From: Margaritifera margaritifera
Taxonomy: Eukaryota > Mollusca > Bivalvia > Unionida > Margaritiferidae
Direction: 5' to 3'
Assembly (NCBI GenBank): GCA_029931535.1
Contig: JAQPZY010001688.1
Span: 5,387,001 to 5,451,000 of the forward strand
Length of the DNA: 64,000 nucleotides
Positions 1 through 13,000 of the stretch are shown here, in pieces. The notes beneath the pieces were generated by a model that saw only the letters and a list, made by a program, of their open reading frames with translations, was not told the origin of the DNA and did no database searches. A program made the translations under genes and the position numbers. Position 1 is the first letter of the stretch; each line of letters starts with the position of its first letter.

Positions 1-1429
1 GGATTTTCACTAAAAGACTTCTTATGATGTCTAGTTTATTCACTGATTTTGACAAATTACGTCTAAGAAACTGTTTACCTCGCCACCATTTTGCAATATG
101 AATGAAATGATTAAAAAAAACGTGTTTTCATCATTCAAAATATTTGACATGGTTAAAAGGAAGAAATGGTCTAATCTTGATTTCGTGGAAATTGTTTTCG
201 CCCAGTAGAGTAGAGCGTAAGTCCCCTGTAGCGACTCTTGTTGTTGTTGTTGCTGGTATTATTATTATTATTATTATCATTATTATTATTATTTAATTAG
301 TAGATTTGGTATTTGCATGTTTGATCAAAGTGTCAAAGAAGCATAAAACAGAGTCAAAGGTTCGTAAACTATTTCCAGAGGTTAACTATCGCAGCTTCTG
401 CAACCGTTAGTATCAATCATAGTTTATGGCCCTTGCAGTTGAATCCAGTGTGAGACAGAATCATGAAAACGCAACTTGTTTAGAAATTGTTTATGGATCA
501 CTGTACATGTTACATGCTATAGTCATCATCGAGAGATGCACATATTGATCAATGTTTGTGCTGTATGCAATGTATGACAAAATATTGTCAATACAGCTAC
601 TCGCGTAGTTTTTAGTGGATTGCTGTGAACTTTAGTAAATAGTACGCTCATCAGAAAAAGTTATGCACGTTACCCAATCTACTCACAATTTTTCCTGGCG
701 ATACGCTCTGTTTTTATTATAGACTTATCTGCATCATGCAGTAAGGGTTGGATACGAGGGAGGCGGGGATTATTTACATGAGCAAAACTGCTCACCATTC
801 CTCTAGTTGTCCCTCTATAATTAGTCGTCGTACTGTCCCGGATTGTTTATCAGATATTGGAATACTGCTCTTAGTTTTTTACATCGGTTTTGATGATAGG
901 TTTTAATCTAAGTTTACACGAGTCACTGAATTTCTGTTAATTGTTGTTGTATACGACAATACTACCTATTTTTAACACCATGTTACTCGGTAACAGAAAG
1001 ATACTATCCCGACCAACAGAAGTCCACACCAAATACAGTTTAGAATAATTTTTTGTTGTTGTTGTCTAATACATAAACAGAAGTCCACACAAAATACATT
1101 TTAGAATAATTTTTTTAGTTGTCTAGTACATAAACAGAAGCCCACACAAAATACATTTTACAATATAAGTTTTTGTTGTTGTCTAAGATTGTTTGTTTCT
1201 ACACTACTTATAGTTAACTAAAATGATCAAATCGTGTGCTAGAGTATTTACTACACCGACACTGACTGTATGTAATTGCTTAGTGTAATAAGGAGTTTCA
1301 AAGTATGATGAGGAGTTTAAAAGATGCAAACTTTCTGAGTGTCTCGATTCAGGTTTAACAAAGCAAACAGTGCTCTGTCTATGTAGTTAAACCTTTATTT
1401 ACTGGATCGATTAATTCAAAGATCTATCC
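1..1429. other. Intergenic or intronic DNA, no gene recognised
   Basis: Bases 1-40 (GGATTTTCACTAAAAGACTT and following) are the end of a family B unit like those at 57.4-58.7 kb. TTG/ATT microsatellites lie at 238-292. From about 1015 to 1185 there are three diverged copies of a unit of about 62 bp containing AACAGAAGTCCACAC. Nothing coding was seen. Confidence 0.5.
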
Positions 1430-3255
1430 GTAAGACAAAGTGACCTTATGCTATGGCCTTTGCGTCTATCGCGCACTTTAACAATTGAAATTTTAAACTT
1501 ATTCTCTAATGTTGACCAAATTTGGCAGGAGCATCCTGGCATGAGGAGATTTTTTTTTTTTTTTACAAATGGCGTCGATCCGCCATCAATATGGCCGCCA
1601 ATACTAAAAATAAAAGAAAAAAATCTCATCAAAACCGCTGAACAGAATTTGATCCAATTTGAAAGAAAAAGCATCTTGGCAATAAGATTTTTTTTAAAAT
1701 AGAAAATTTAACGTTACTAAAAATCAAAAGAAAAAAGAAAACCTTTCAACTTCTTTTCAAACATCGCTGAACAGAATTTATCCAAACTTGACAGTAAGCA
1801 TTCTGGCATGAACGCCTTGCAAAGTTATATAAATTATGCCGATCCGCTATCAAATATGGCTGCCGTTACTAAAATACAAATCATTTAAACGAATTCTTCT
1901 CCATAAACACTGAACAGAATTTGACCAATATTGATACAAAGCATCCTAGCATAAAGATCTTTGAAATTGTATAACTGGTGCATATCCGCCATAAAATATG
2001 GCCACTGGTACTAAAAATAGAAAAAGTGAATCAACTTGCCAAAACCGCTAAACAGATATTGACAAAATTTGACAGAAAGAATTGTGTTTTCAAATTGAAC
2101 AAATGATGACTATCTGCCATCAGATATGACGTGCGTTACTAAAAAAGTGGAGAAACCTTTAAACGGCTTCTTCTCCAAACCGCTTAACAGAATTTGATCA
2201 TATCTGACAGAAAGCATTTTGGTCCGAAGGCTTTTGACGCTAATACCGATGATGCCGATCCACCATCAAATATGTCTGCCATTTCTAAATAAATATAAAC
2301 AATCTTTCTATGAACCACTTCTCCATAACCGTTAAATAAAATTTAACCAAGTTTAACAGGAAGTATATTCTGACACGAGGACCTTTCAATTTTATACAAG
2401 TGGTGCCAATATACCACTAAATATGGTCACCGTTACTAAAAATAGGTAAACTATGAACAGAATTCTTCTCCAAAACCGCTAAATAAAATTTGACCAAACT
2501 TGACAGAAAGCCTTCTGGAATGAAGACCTTTCAATCTATATAAGTGATGCTGTTCCGCCATCAGATATGGCCGCCATTACTAAACATAACAAAACCTTGA
2601 CGCAACTTCTTCTCAAAGACCGCTCAACAGAATTCAGCAACTTTGACAGAAAGCATCCTGGCATAGTGGGCTTTCAATTTCATTTAAATGATGCCTGTCC
2701 GCCATCAAATATAGCCACTATTGCTAAAAGGAAAGAAAGAAAGAAAGAAAGAAAAAGGAAGCAAAACATTTAAACAGCATCTTCTGAAGAAAAAAAATCA
2801 TTAAAACAATTTGACCAAACTTTAATGAAAGCATAATGGCATAAAGGGCTTTCAAAATGTATACAAAATTATACCAATCTAGTATCAAATATTGCTGTCG
2901 TCACCCAAATATATAAACAAAACTTCAAATAACTTCTTCTCAGAACCTGCTCTATAGAAATTGACCAAATTTCACGGAAATCATTTAGGTAAATTGGCTT
3001 TTAAACTGTTATAAATAATGGCGATTCGGTGTCAAATGTGGTCGCCGTTACTAAAAGTGAAAAATCCTTTAAAACCCTCTTCTCAAAAACCACCCAACAG
3101 AATTTAACCAAATTTGACAGAAATCATTCTGGCATAAAGGGCTTTTAAGTTTATACAAATTATGCCAATCTGCCATCAAAAGTGGCTACCGTTACTAAAA
3201 GCCGAAAAACCTTTAAAAGCATCTTAAAAAAAGACCTTGATAAAATTTAACATAA

Positions 3256-3258
<3 letters not shown>

Positions 3259-3304
<46 letters not shown>
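3259..3304. repeat. (AAT)n microsatellite at the LINE 3' end
   Basis: About 15 AAT/TAA units abut the 3' end of the minus-strand LINE and probably formed its tail. Confidence 0.85.
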
Positions 3305-3307
<3 letters not shown>

Positions 3308-4312
3308 GACTTTGTATAAGCGCCTAATCTTTAGAAGCTCTAAGCTATTTACAACATTAGATAACACCTAAAAAAACATATATAATGATATGATTACGAA
3401 AAACAAACACCATGAAATTAGAAAACAAAAACATGCTGAAAATAATTAAGGTAAGTAAACATTATTAAATCTTTAAGTCTGTTATTGCAGTCGAAATAGG
3501 TGAGTTTTCAAGAACACTCTTGAATGAGATCACAGTGTCTTTGTGTCTAAGTTCAATGGGCAATTCGTTCCACGTTGATGGGACTTGGTATGCAAAAGAA
3601 CGTTGTCCGTATGACTTCATTTTGATAGTGGGAATAATGAGAATACGAGCGTCGGAAGAGGAGCTTAAGTATCTTGCTGGTGTGTACACATGGGTGAGGT
3701 GAGATAGGTATGTTGGACTGGAGCCAGTCAACGAAACGTAGCACAGAGAACACATTTTGTGCTTGATTCTGGATCGAATGGGTAGCCAGTGTAAGGTACA
3801 GAGCAGAGGGGAAGTGTGCTCGGTTCGTGGTACTCTAAAGATGATCCGAGCTGCTGTGTTTTTAACTTTTTGAAGTTTCTGTAGTAGATACTGAGACGAG
3901 CCAGATAGAAGTGAATTACAGTAGTCCAGTCTTGAAAGTACTAAGGAAAACACAAATGGTTCAGTGGCATCAACTGAAAAATAATTGAGAATGGAGCTGA
4001 TCCGTCTCAGCTCAAGATATGCAGCCTTGCATATGTTCATTACATGTTGGTGCAATGAGAGAGTACTCTCGAGAGTAACACCTAGGTTTTGTACTGACTG
4101 TGTGAATTTAATGTTGGTGTTGCTGATACTTTAATGTAAAGCATGGGAATGAGAAAAACTTTGTGTTGTGATCAGAATGGCTTCAGTTTTATCATCATTC
4201 ATCTGCAGCTAGTTACATGTCATCCATGATTTCACATCGGAAATGCACCTCTCTACGCCTTGAATGGTAGCATCAACTTTAGTTGGGTGGCTATATCCTA
4301 GCTTGAACTCAT
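3305..4312 (-). mobile_element. CR1/L2-like LINE 3' fragment, with reverse transcriptase C-terminus
   Basis: An open stretch at 3465-4055 on the minus strand encodes a LINE ORF2 C-terminus: LDYCNSLLSG, then NTAARIIFRV, LHWLPIRSRIKHK, and YGQRSFAYQVPSTWNELP. Reading further upstream in the same frame gives MNDDKTEAILI and NLGVTLEST, with in-frame stops (for example near 4212). It is therefore a decayed 5'-truncated copy. The 3' non-coding part ends at an (AAT)n run, as CR1/L2-type elements often do. It lies inside family A copy 1. Confidence 0.85.
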
Positions 4313-4455
4313 TTCAGATTTATATGAATGATACTGTTCCGCCAGAATTGTGGCTGTCGTTATTAAGAGTAGAAACACATTCACACAACATTATCTTTAA
4401 AAAAAAAAAAAAAAAAAAAAATGCTTAAAAGGAATTTGAGAATTTGACCAACTCT

Positions 4456-4555
4456 GACACAAAGCGTCCTGGTAAAAGGTCTTTCAATACTGGACAAGTT
4501 AAGTTGACACAAAGCGTTCTGGTAAAAGGTCTTTCAATACTGGACAAGTTAAGTT
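4456..4555. repeat. 50-bp tandem duplication
   Basis: A 50-base unit starting GACACAAAGCG is present twice in a row (4456 and 4506) with one or two differences. It is a recent duplication within the family A subrepeat array. Confidence 0.85.
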
Positions 4556-4765
4556 GACGTACTATCAAATGTACAAAAACTAGAGAAACGTTGAAATGAT
4601 TGTTTTCAAAGCATATGAAATTAGTAAAACGTTGGAAGAAATTTTAATAGAAAGCATCCTATCAATCCAGAATTCTTGACCAACTGCTCTTGCATCTGAC
4701 TGTTTGGCAGATGTCAGCCTGATGAGCGATCTTAAACCCAGTTGAACCTCTTGTTACTTTGTCAA

Positions 4766-7700
4766 TTTTAAACAAGCATAGATAGACTTGTTTTGGTCAT
4801 ATTTGGTTGTGCGACTCCATTTCTGGGAATAGTGTTAGTTCAAACATTTTATAAAGAAATATTGACATTTATTCACTGATCTCCTCTAGGAAATGAAATA
4901 TCGTTAATTTACTTATAAATGACACTAGGCCAACTTTCGATATATCTACTTTAATATTTTTATTAAAACAAATGTGGAAATAAATGTCAGAGTAATATAC
5001 ATGCTTTCTTTTAACAAAATCGTGTTTTATGTCGCACAGCGTGCATCTTGATTTGATCATGTTCGTATATCTGTCCATACGTCCGTATGCCTCTAGCGCC
5101 GACCATCAGGGTGGGTACAGGCGGATGGATGAAGCACTGGACACAGATAAATGAAATTTCGTAGGCTTGTACCTGTGCATAAATAGATAACCGGATTTCA
5201 TAATATTTTTCACGTCATTTAAACGATTACGTCTGTCTTGAAATAATTTTGCAGTGTTTTTATTCTATATGTTTAAATATTTTTTCCATTTTTTAAAAAC
5301 TTAGCCTTTTATTGTTGAAAATATTCTGAGGGAGGAATACCCATTCACTCCACATAAAAGAACCCCATTTGTGTTCGTAAAATACGTATACCACCAATAT
5401 TTAGAAATAAAATAAAATAATGCTATAATTTCAAACAAAAGCGTGTAAAATTGAAACGGAAAAATTAATGTAATGGCCTAAATGTCAAATCAGGATACAA
5501 ATATCCATGTTTGAAAAACTGCTATAATGGCATGAAAATCTAATCAAGCCGTCTACAACTGCATACATGCAAAGTAACATGTATTGGCCTCGTGTGCTTT
5601 TTACATAATCGTGTTTAACAAGGCTTCCGTCCCAAACCCCAAAAAGTTAAAACAAATGTTTTTAAAAAAGTAGAAAAATTGCTTTAATGGCCTGAAAATT
5701 TAATCGGGTCATCTCTGTATGCATACAAATATGCTTGTCAAATGTACATGGCCAAATCAAGCAATGGGGCTATAACAACAACAACAACAACAACAACAAA
5801 AAAAAAAAAAAACTACCTATCGTCGAACAGTTATATTTGGTGGACTTAACGTGAATTTTAAAGCGTTCGTATTGATATTTTGAGAATCTATTCAAATAAC
5901 CATAGAAAGTGTTCAACTATATCTACTTTATTTAATCATTGTTAAAAATTTTTGGCATTCATGTACCGTTCAGAATTACCGTTTTTCCGAGCGTGTGTAA
6001 GTTTATTTATTTCCGGAGGAGCATCCATGGTTCGTGACACTGACTAAAAGGTCACGTGGCATATGACCGGAATGTGCCAGTTATGCCAAGGTATGGATAT
6101 TATTAGTTTATAGGGTCTCAATGTTTTTGAAATTAAAAAAATTAAATAAAATTAAAAATGATTTTTTCCCGTTAATTCTATATGCAGTTTGTGCACTTAC
6201 ATTACTGCTTGCTTGTTCTTTACCATATAAATACATGAATAAATATACTGAAAGAGACAGACAGACAGACAGAGAGACAGAGGGAGAGAGAAATTTAAAA
6301 ATAGACACTGGTGAATTGATACACATTTTATTATAATAGATTACATGTCTTTTGATGTAGAATATATGTTTATTATGAAATAATACTGAAACGAAAAAGT
6401 CCATAGTGAATATACATTTCCAGTGTAAATGTTTATTAACGTTGTATAAGGACCTCACATGATTAAAACCAAAAATTAAAAAATGTTTCATAAGTTACTG
6501 CTATAAAAAAAAGTGTTTTTTGGATGACGTAGATATTACATAGACTTCACTTTTATAATTGTGGACTCGGCTGGTTCATCGGTGGAAACGACAACTTTGA
6601 TGACCATCAACATGTTTATATTTTCGAAGGAAATAAAAGTCGATACAAAACTTAGAAGTTGGTTAGATAACCAAACGATACAGAGAAATTAATAAGTCAA
6701 GCTTAGTCGTTTCCTTCAACAAATAATGTATTAACCAGCTTGTAGCTCACCAATTTCTCTCAATGTCTCGCTCCGCACATCAGCACGCACGCTATCTTAT
6801 TTAATAAAAAATAATACCTTGCTTTGATTTAAAATGGCCAAAAGGGTCTTGCATTTTTTGTCCGATATTTTTGTTGTCATCGTCTTTTTGTTGTTGTCAT
6901 CCTCATCGGCGTCGTTTATAAGTATTATCTTGCAGGTGCCCTATGACATTTTGCCGAGTAATTACATACCTACCAGACAAAAGGTAGCTTACTCAACCTT
7001 TTTTTCTTAAAAGTACGAAATGCCCCAGTGGAAATGTTTGTGAAACTCACGTAATAAAACCTAACTCTGAAACCATCCTAAAGTAGTATGCGTAAGTTAC
7101 GTTGTTTCCCGACACGGGGGCCATGAGTTTAGTCCTTGAATCTAGTTGATGAATTTCATTATTACAGGTGAACATAAGTGGTACTATTTTTTTACGTGTA
7201 CGAGATGTGCTGTTGTTCTGGGAAATAGACTATAAGTGTCCGATGGCTGAACCTGCAATCTTTTTACTGAACACTTGCATTAGTGCTTCGTTCAAGGTGG
7301 CCCAGATCAATATCAGGACTCATCTAATGAAAATCTTTAATGTAAAAACTACTAAACCTCTTTAATAATTTCACACTGTGGGTAAATGTATTCATATAAA
7401 AATCTAAAAATTATTTTATGATTTTTTTTTTTTTAGAAGACTATAAGAGAATTAAGTGCACAGCTCAATTTGTTATTAATGGCTCATTTTATTTGCTAGC
7501 ACATTGTAAGTGATAGATTTCAGTCAATGAAACCAGCACACCACTAAGGATACCCTCTAAAAACAACAACAACAACAACAACAAACAACAACAACAACAA
7601 CAACAACAAAAAACAACAACAAATAAACAAAAAACCCACTATGGCTGACTGATTTAAAAATGAAATAACTACAGAGAGGGTGTGTTTGAGTAAAACACCA

Positions 7701-9614
7701 AAGGTTATGGAAAATTGTTCTTTAGTCCAGAACAACATATGACTCACCAACTCATCATATTGATGAACTGAGAAAAATGGACAGAAAATTAATAGAATTA
7801 ACAAAATTTTCTTAAATTTTGTTAACATGTATAAAATGTTTCGCTACTAGTCATAGTAATATTAATTTTCTTCCACCCATATCCTCTTCTCTCCCCCCCC
7901 CCCATGTCATTGCTGTGGAAATAGAAATGATTTTAAGGGTGCTTATTTATATAGTTAAGGTCCCAAGCTTGTTGATTTTAGATAGCCAGTGTTTTGTCTA
8001 GCCCTTCCAGATCTTTTTCTTTTTTTAAAGTTTAGTTTAAACAATATTTATTCAAGAAAACATCTTCATATATAGTTTAAAACTATGCAATATCTGGAAA
8101 TTCAGTTGAAACCTGAAAGCTTATTAAAAACTGTCTCCCATTTTGCCAAGAAATTCTAACAATATCAATATTTATATACTGGTTAACATATATAAATAAA
8201 TACATAATCGATTCTAGTATATGTAATTATCGCACAGATGTATACAAAAAGAAAATGTATAGGTGTGGTTGTGTATATGTAATTATCGCACAGATGTATA
8301 CAAAAAGAAAATGTATAGGTGTGGTTGTGTTCAATGTGTTAATCGGAAAAATGTGTAGATAATTTTATGAAGGTTTGTACTGCCAAAAATATATGTGCAT
8401 TAATTTCATCAGAGTACATGGAATTACCGAATAATAATATCTTAACGGTAAGTTGGTAAGGTAAAGTGAAAAGAACAAAATTTCTTAGAGCTGTATATTT
8501 TTGACATTCTGATAGAAAGTGTTCAGTTTTTCTATACGTTCACATGTGCAATACCTATTGTGGGAAAGATGGTTCGAGAATAAATCATTATTTAAACTGC
8601 TATATCTGTTTCTCAGTGGTATATGCTGGACTTAAACCACCCGATCACCAACGTAATAGTACGACAGAATTACATGTTTTATCACGATTTGGATAAGCTT
8701 TGAAGTTTTGAAAATGTGGGTTACTTATTATTTCTATTGATACGGTGTTCCCCATTTGAATGCTAGGAGGTCGAACTTATATGATTTGGTTTTGATACAA
8801 TGCTGTTCTGCACAAAGGGGGCATCGGATGATCGAGTGCTGAAGGACTCGTTGTCAACAAAAAGGGGTTCAATTACATATTGTATTTTGTAGCAATACCA
8901 TGGTACATTTTTAGATTGGTTTATACTTGCAACATATTCAGGCTCTCCCACCCGGTTTCCTCATATAGTAGTGTCTGCGACGCACTCTTGGTGGCACACA
9001 AATCTCATAGCTTCCAAATTTATTTTTTCCAATGATTATTTTTCTTCCATTGAAAGGTCACCACAGATATAATCAATGTAGTCAAGCAATGGAAGTATAT
9101 ATAAGGTGTCTACATTATTTCCAAGGACAAACGAGCCCTATATTTCAATCTCTTCAAAGTGCCAACTTTCTCGCATTTTTTTTCTCAGACAAATAATTGA
9201 TATGTGCGTGCTAAGTGGCATCACAAGACAGTATAATACCTAAGTGGTTTGTGTCGTAATTTGCAATCATATTTCTTTTGTAATAACAAATAAAAGATCC
9301 TTAAAGAGAAGAAAAAATGTATTTTTTTTTTAAATCTTGAAGTTGAAGTCATATTATCCGTAATCAGCTGAAGGTTTGATCTTGAGTACCCGATACTAGG
9401 AAAAACCATTTGACAACATTGCAGCATTTTAATATTACGAAGGCATTTGACCATTTGAAGATGAGTTTAATACGTAATGTCAGCTTTAACAGGGAAAACA
9501 ATGCCGTTGTTAAAGCTCGTGTACAAGGAACTCTCTTTGTCTGTTAGTGAAGTTATTTGCAGATAGATTTTGAGACACATCACCAGATACCATTCGCGAT
9601 GCTAAATTGGTTAA
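4766..9614. other. AT-rich non-coding DNA with simple repeats
   Basis: This stretch contains (ACA)n at 5773-5800, a GACA/GAGA microsatellite at about 6250-6292, and (CAA)n at 7561-7621. A 56-bp tandem duplication lies at 8221-8332 (units from 8221 and 8277). The short open frames here have no recognisable domains and follow the simple repeats. Confidence 0.5.
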
Positions 9615-9709
9615 AATTGTACACCTATAACATTAAATAGAAGCAATTGTACACCTATAACATTAAATAGAAGAAATTGTACACCTATAACATTAAATAG
9701 ACGAAATTG
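9615..9709. repeat. 30-bp tandem repeat, about 3 copies
   Basis: The unit AATTGTACACCTATAACATT plus ten bases starts at 9615, 9645 and 9675, with near-identical copies. Confidence 0.9.
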
Positions 9710-9799
9710 CATTTTATGGCGTTTTAAATATTAAACACAGGCTCCTCTTTCTCAATTATGGCAATGGAACTTTGATGTTACTAAATGATGAATTTCTGA

Positions 9800-10031
9800 G
9801 AATTAATAATTATAAATATGGAAATCATTATTTGTATTGAATATGGGAATTAATAATTATAAATATGGAAATCATTATTTGTATTGAATATGGGAATTAA
9901 TAATTATAAATATGGAAATCATTATTTGTATTGAATATGGGAATTAATAATTATATATATGGAAATCATTATTTGTATTGAATATGGGAATTATTAATTA
10001 TATATATGGAAATCATTATTTGTATTGAATA
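9800..10031. repeat. 47-bp minisatellite, 5 copies
   Basis: Units start at 9800, 9847, 9894, 9941 and 9988, each beginning GAATTAATAATTATAAATAT or a close variant. The fourth and fifth units share TATATATATGG in place of TATAAATATGG. It is AT-rich with short internal palindromes (ATTAATAATTAT). Confidence 0.93.
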
Positions 10032-13000
10032 TATTTACGTTAGAAAGAAAAAAATGTTTTTTTTTTCTTATCTGTTCTAATGTTAAAAATTATTTATTTA
10101 TTTTAAGACTGAATATTTTCCCATTACTTAAAGATCCTTGTCTAATTTAGGGAAGGAAGAACAATTTCCATGGCATGTCATTCTTTCCGCCTATATTTAG
10201 GATAATGGGCTTACTTTGTCAACGTCGTTCATGAGATCTTCTCTTTTGAAACACAAAATGAGTGGTCTTGAAGAAACAGTCTTAGATTACCCAACAATCA
10301 CTCCTCTCTACCATGAATGATTTAGGACATAAGAACTTTGGATCTTCTTTTGGAACACCAAGGCATGGAGCCAGAATTATTTTATGTAGTGCGTAATCAC
10401 AACGTGGGAAAGTATATTACCAAGTATGTTTGTGATAACGCCCGAGGAAGTAGAAGAATAAGGCGTCATGTATGGACACACTGTCAAATCTATTTATAGA
10501 TACTTTGTCCAATGGTCGGATGGTCAGAGGTTTTCAAAATACTATTTATAGCCTCACGATGAAATAATCGATACTCATGATAAACTACATAATATATGTA
10601 TCTTACGTTCAGAAAACTATTAGTTTCTAAGAGAGTATACTATGCTAAGAATCAGTTCTCCATACAGATGCAATTTATGATTACCGTGGGTTTGTGGCTA
10701 AAATTGTCTGCTAGTGGCTTTGCTTGATAAGAGCCTTTGCATACACTAGTTACATGGGTCACAGCTAAAGTAAAATTATAAATAGATAACAATAAATTAT
10801 TTTGTAAGTCAAGTCCTTGGATTCAGCATTTGAAGCATAGAGAATGCAATATATTATTATGGGTGATTCTCCAGATATTTCCATCAAGAGTCGATCAGTG
10901 ATATGAAATTATGTCATGAAACTGGCGCATGCGAAGTAGATACCTTTCCAGTGAAAATGGTCATGGTCACAATTTTAAAGTTTGGTACACGTTATTAAGA
11001 TAGCTCGCGCTTACGCTCGAGCGGTGTCTTACAAAGTCTGAATTCCCTCGAAACAGCTCGTGACGTAAACAACCGGAATGTTTCTTGCTTAATGGGCTCG
11101 TCCAATTAGGACTAGGGAAACGAGCATTGTTTATTCCGCTAAGAATTACGATGGGATGGCTGAACATAACATATGGTATGACGTTGCTAGTCACCTTTCA
11201 CAGTAATTCAAAAACAATGTTAAAAAAATATTAAACTTGAAGTTTTTCAATAGATTACTAATTACATAGTAAAATTGCAAAAAACTTTTAATAATCAGTT
11301 TGATTTGTACTTTAAATAATTATTATTTGCATTATTAAACTGTGCTGATATCCATAGACATGCGAATATCTTATCCATGTTATCTTTACTGAATAACGAA
11401 GGATCTGTGTTTAGTTCATACTCAATTGAGTCTAAATCGCAATAAATAGCAGATAATGTCTACCCCAGTAGCGGTCACTTAGCAGTATCAGCTTATGTAC
11501 GTAGAGGTAGATTCATCAGTTGTTTAACAATAAAGATAAAATACTTATAGTAATTAGTAGTGTTTAGAATCCTGCTCTCTGAAACGTACTATACTCAACA
11601 GGTGCGCTGCGAGTGTTTCATAAATTTGACAATTTCACGTGTTCAAAGGCAGCCGCTGCTGCGCTCGATCCGAAAGGATAGTAATGCATTGCATGCTTAG
11701 ATAGTTACATAGCGTTCATGAAGCGCTTTTCGACCAAAAAATATACAAAATAGCCAAGAACAACGAGGCAGTACATAATCCAGTTGCACTTGCTGGTCCA
11801 CATAAGCTGTTTCTGGTAAAATCAGACATGGTCCAAATCTTCTTTTTGATAATTTTATTTAACCTTGTTGTTTCCTTTTATTTTTATAAGTGCATGATAC
11901 AACAAATCAGAGCAATTTTGATCTGTATTGCACAGCTGAGACTTATGTGATAAGCATTTTTATGGAGTTGATTGATTTCTAAAATTTCTTTTGAAGATAA
12001 GATATAAAATTAAACACATACCCCAGGTTAAAGAGGAAGAATCTACCATATATGTAATTTTCAGATGGCTGATGTCTTGCAGTACTTCCAATACTTTGAT
12101 TGATATACTGGTACCACATTTGCAAGTTTTCAAGAATATCAAAGTCTTGAAATTTCAAGAGAAATATTAAATATGCGACATAGTGGATACTTTATTGAAC
12201 TTGTAATTCGTTCGAGTATCTTGGGATGCAGTAAATCTGGACCACACGTATTTGATTGCTTTAAACCGATTAATACGTTGTAGACGTCGTCTTAATTAAT
12301 TAATGTAAATTGAAGAAAGAATCTTTTATCAAAATCAACTAAATTACCGTGATAGTTTACTCAGTTTTGATATTTCAAAATACCGCCTAAAAGCATCCAC
12401 AAAATGTCTTCATTGTAAGGCTACATTTAAATTCATATTTTCATTAAACAAGCATAATTGATTTATTTCCCTTAGAGTTCATTTTCAATTCATGTACATT
12501 CATCATAGGTTACAATTTGTTCTTTAGTATTTCTTTATTTCAAATTAACTTCCGGTGTATTTCGTAAATGTTTGCACTCCCCCCACCCACCCACAAACCC
12601 ACCCACACCCCCACACCCACACGGTCCGTGACCTGATTATCTTAACGAGCAAACCGAGAGTACATTAACAAAGCAACAGATTTACAAGTAAGTGAGGGGA
12701 AAACCAACAAAAAAAAAAAAAAAAAAAAAAAAGGCTCAAATAAAGGTATTTGAACTGACTCAATTTAGTGTGTCACAATAAATGTATAAATTGTTCAAAC
12801 TGCCCCACATTAAAGTAATAGTTGCACTTCGTGTTTATAAAGACAACTAGGCAGAAGTTAAAATGTTGGGAGAATATTAAAAATAAAAGTGCAGGTGTTT
12901 CATTTGTGGTTGAAACGTCGTCGAGTGCTATTTTGTCAACACTTATCTTTTTATCTATTTTTTGCACATCTACCCAGAAGTTCATCCACCAAAACCTTAC

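Larger units (their letters stand above)
1430..4765 (+). mobile_element. Family A element, copy 1 (head, subrepeat array, tail), interrupted by a LINE
   Basis: The head at about 1430-1500 includes GACCTTATGCTATGGCCTTT and is shared with 32372 and, reversed, with 53900-53950. From 1500 to 3240 and again from 4312 to 4670 there are diverged tandem subrepeats of roughly 150 bp. Each contains phrases such as CAGAATTTGACCAAATTTGA, GACAGAAAGCAT, and CCGCCATCAAATATGGCCGC followed by GTTACTAAAA. The tail at about 4670-4765 includes CTTGACCAACTGCTCTTGCA and is shared with the other copies. No coding capacity is seen, so it behaves as a non-autonomous element. The LINE at 3305-4312 splits the array. 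Confidence 0.65.
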
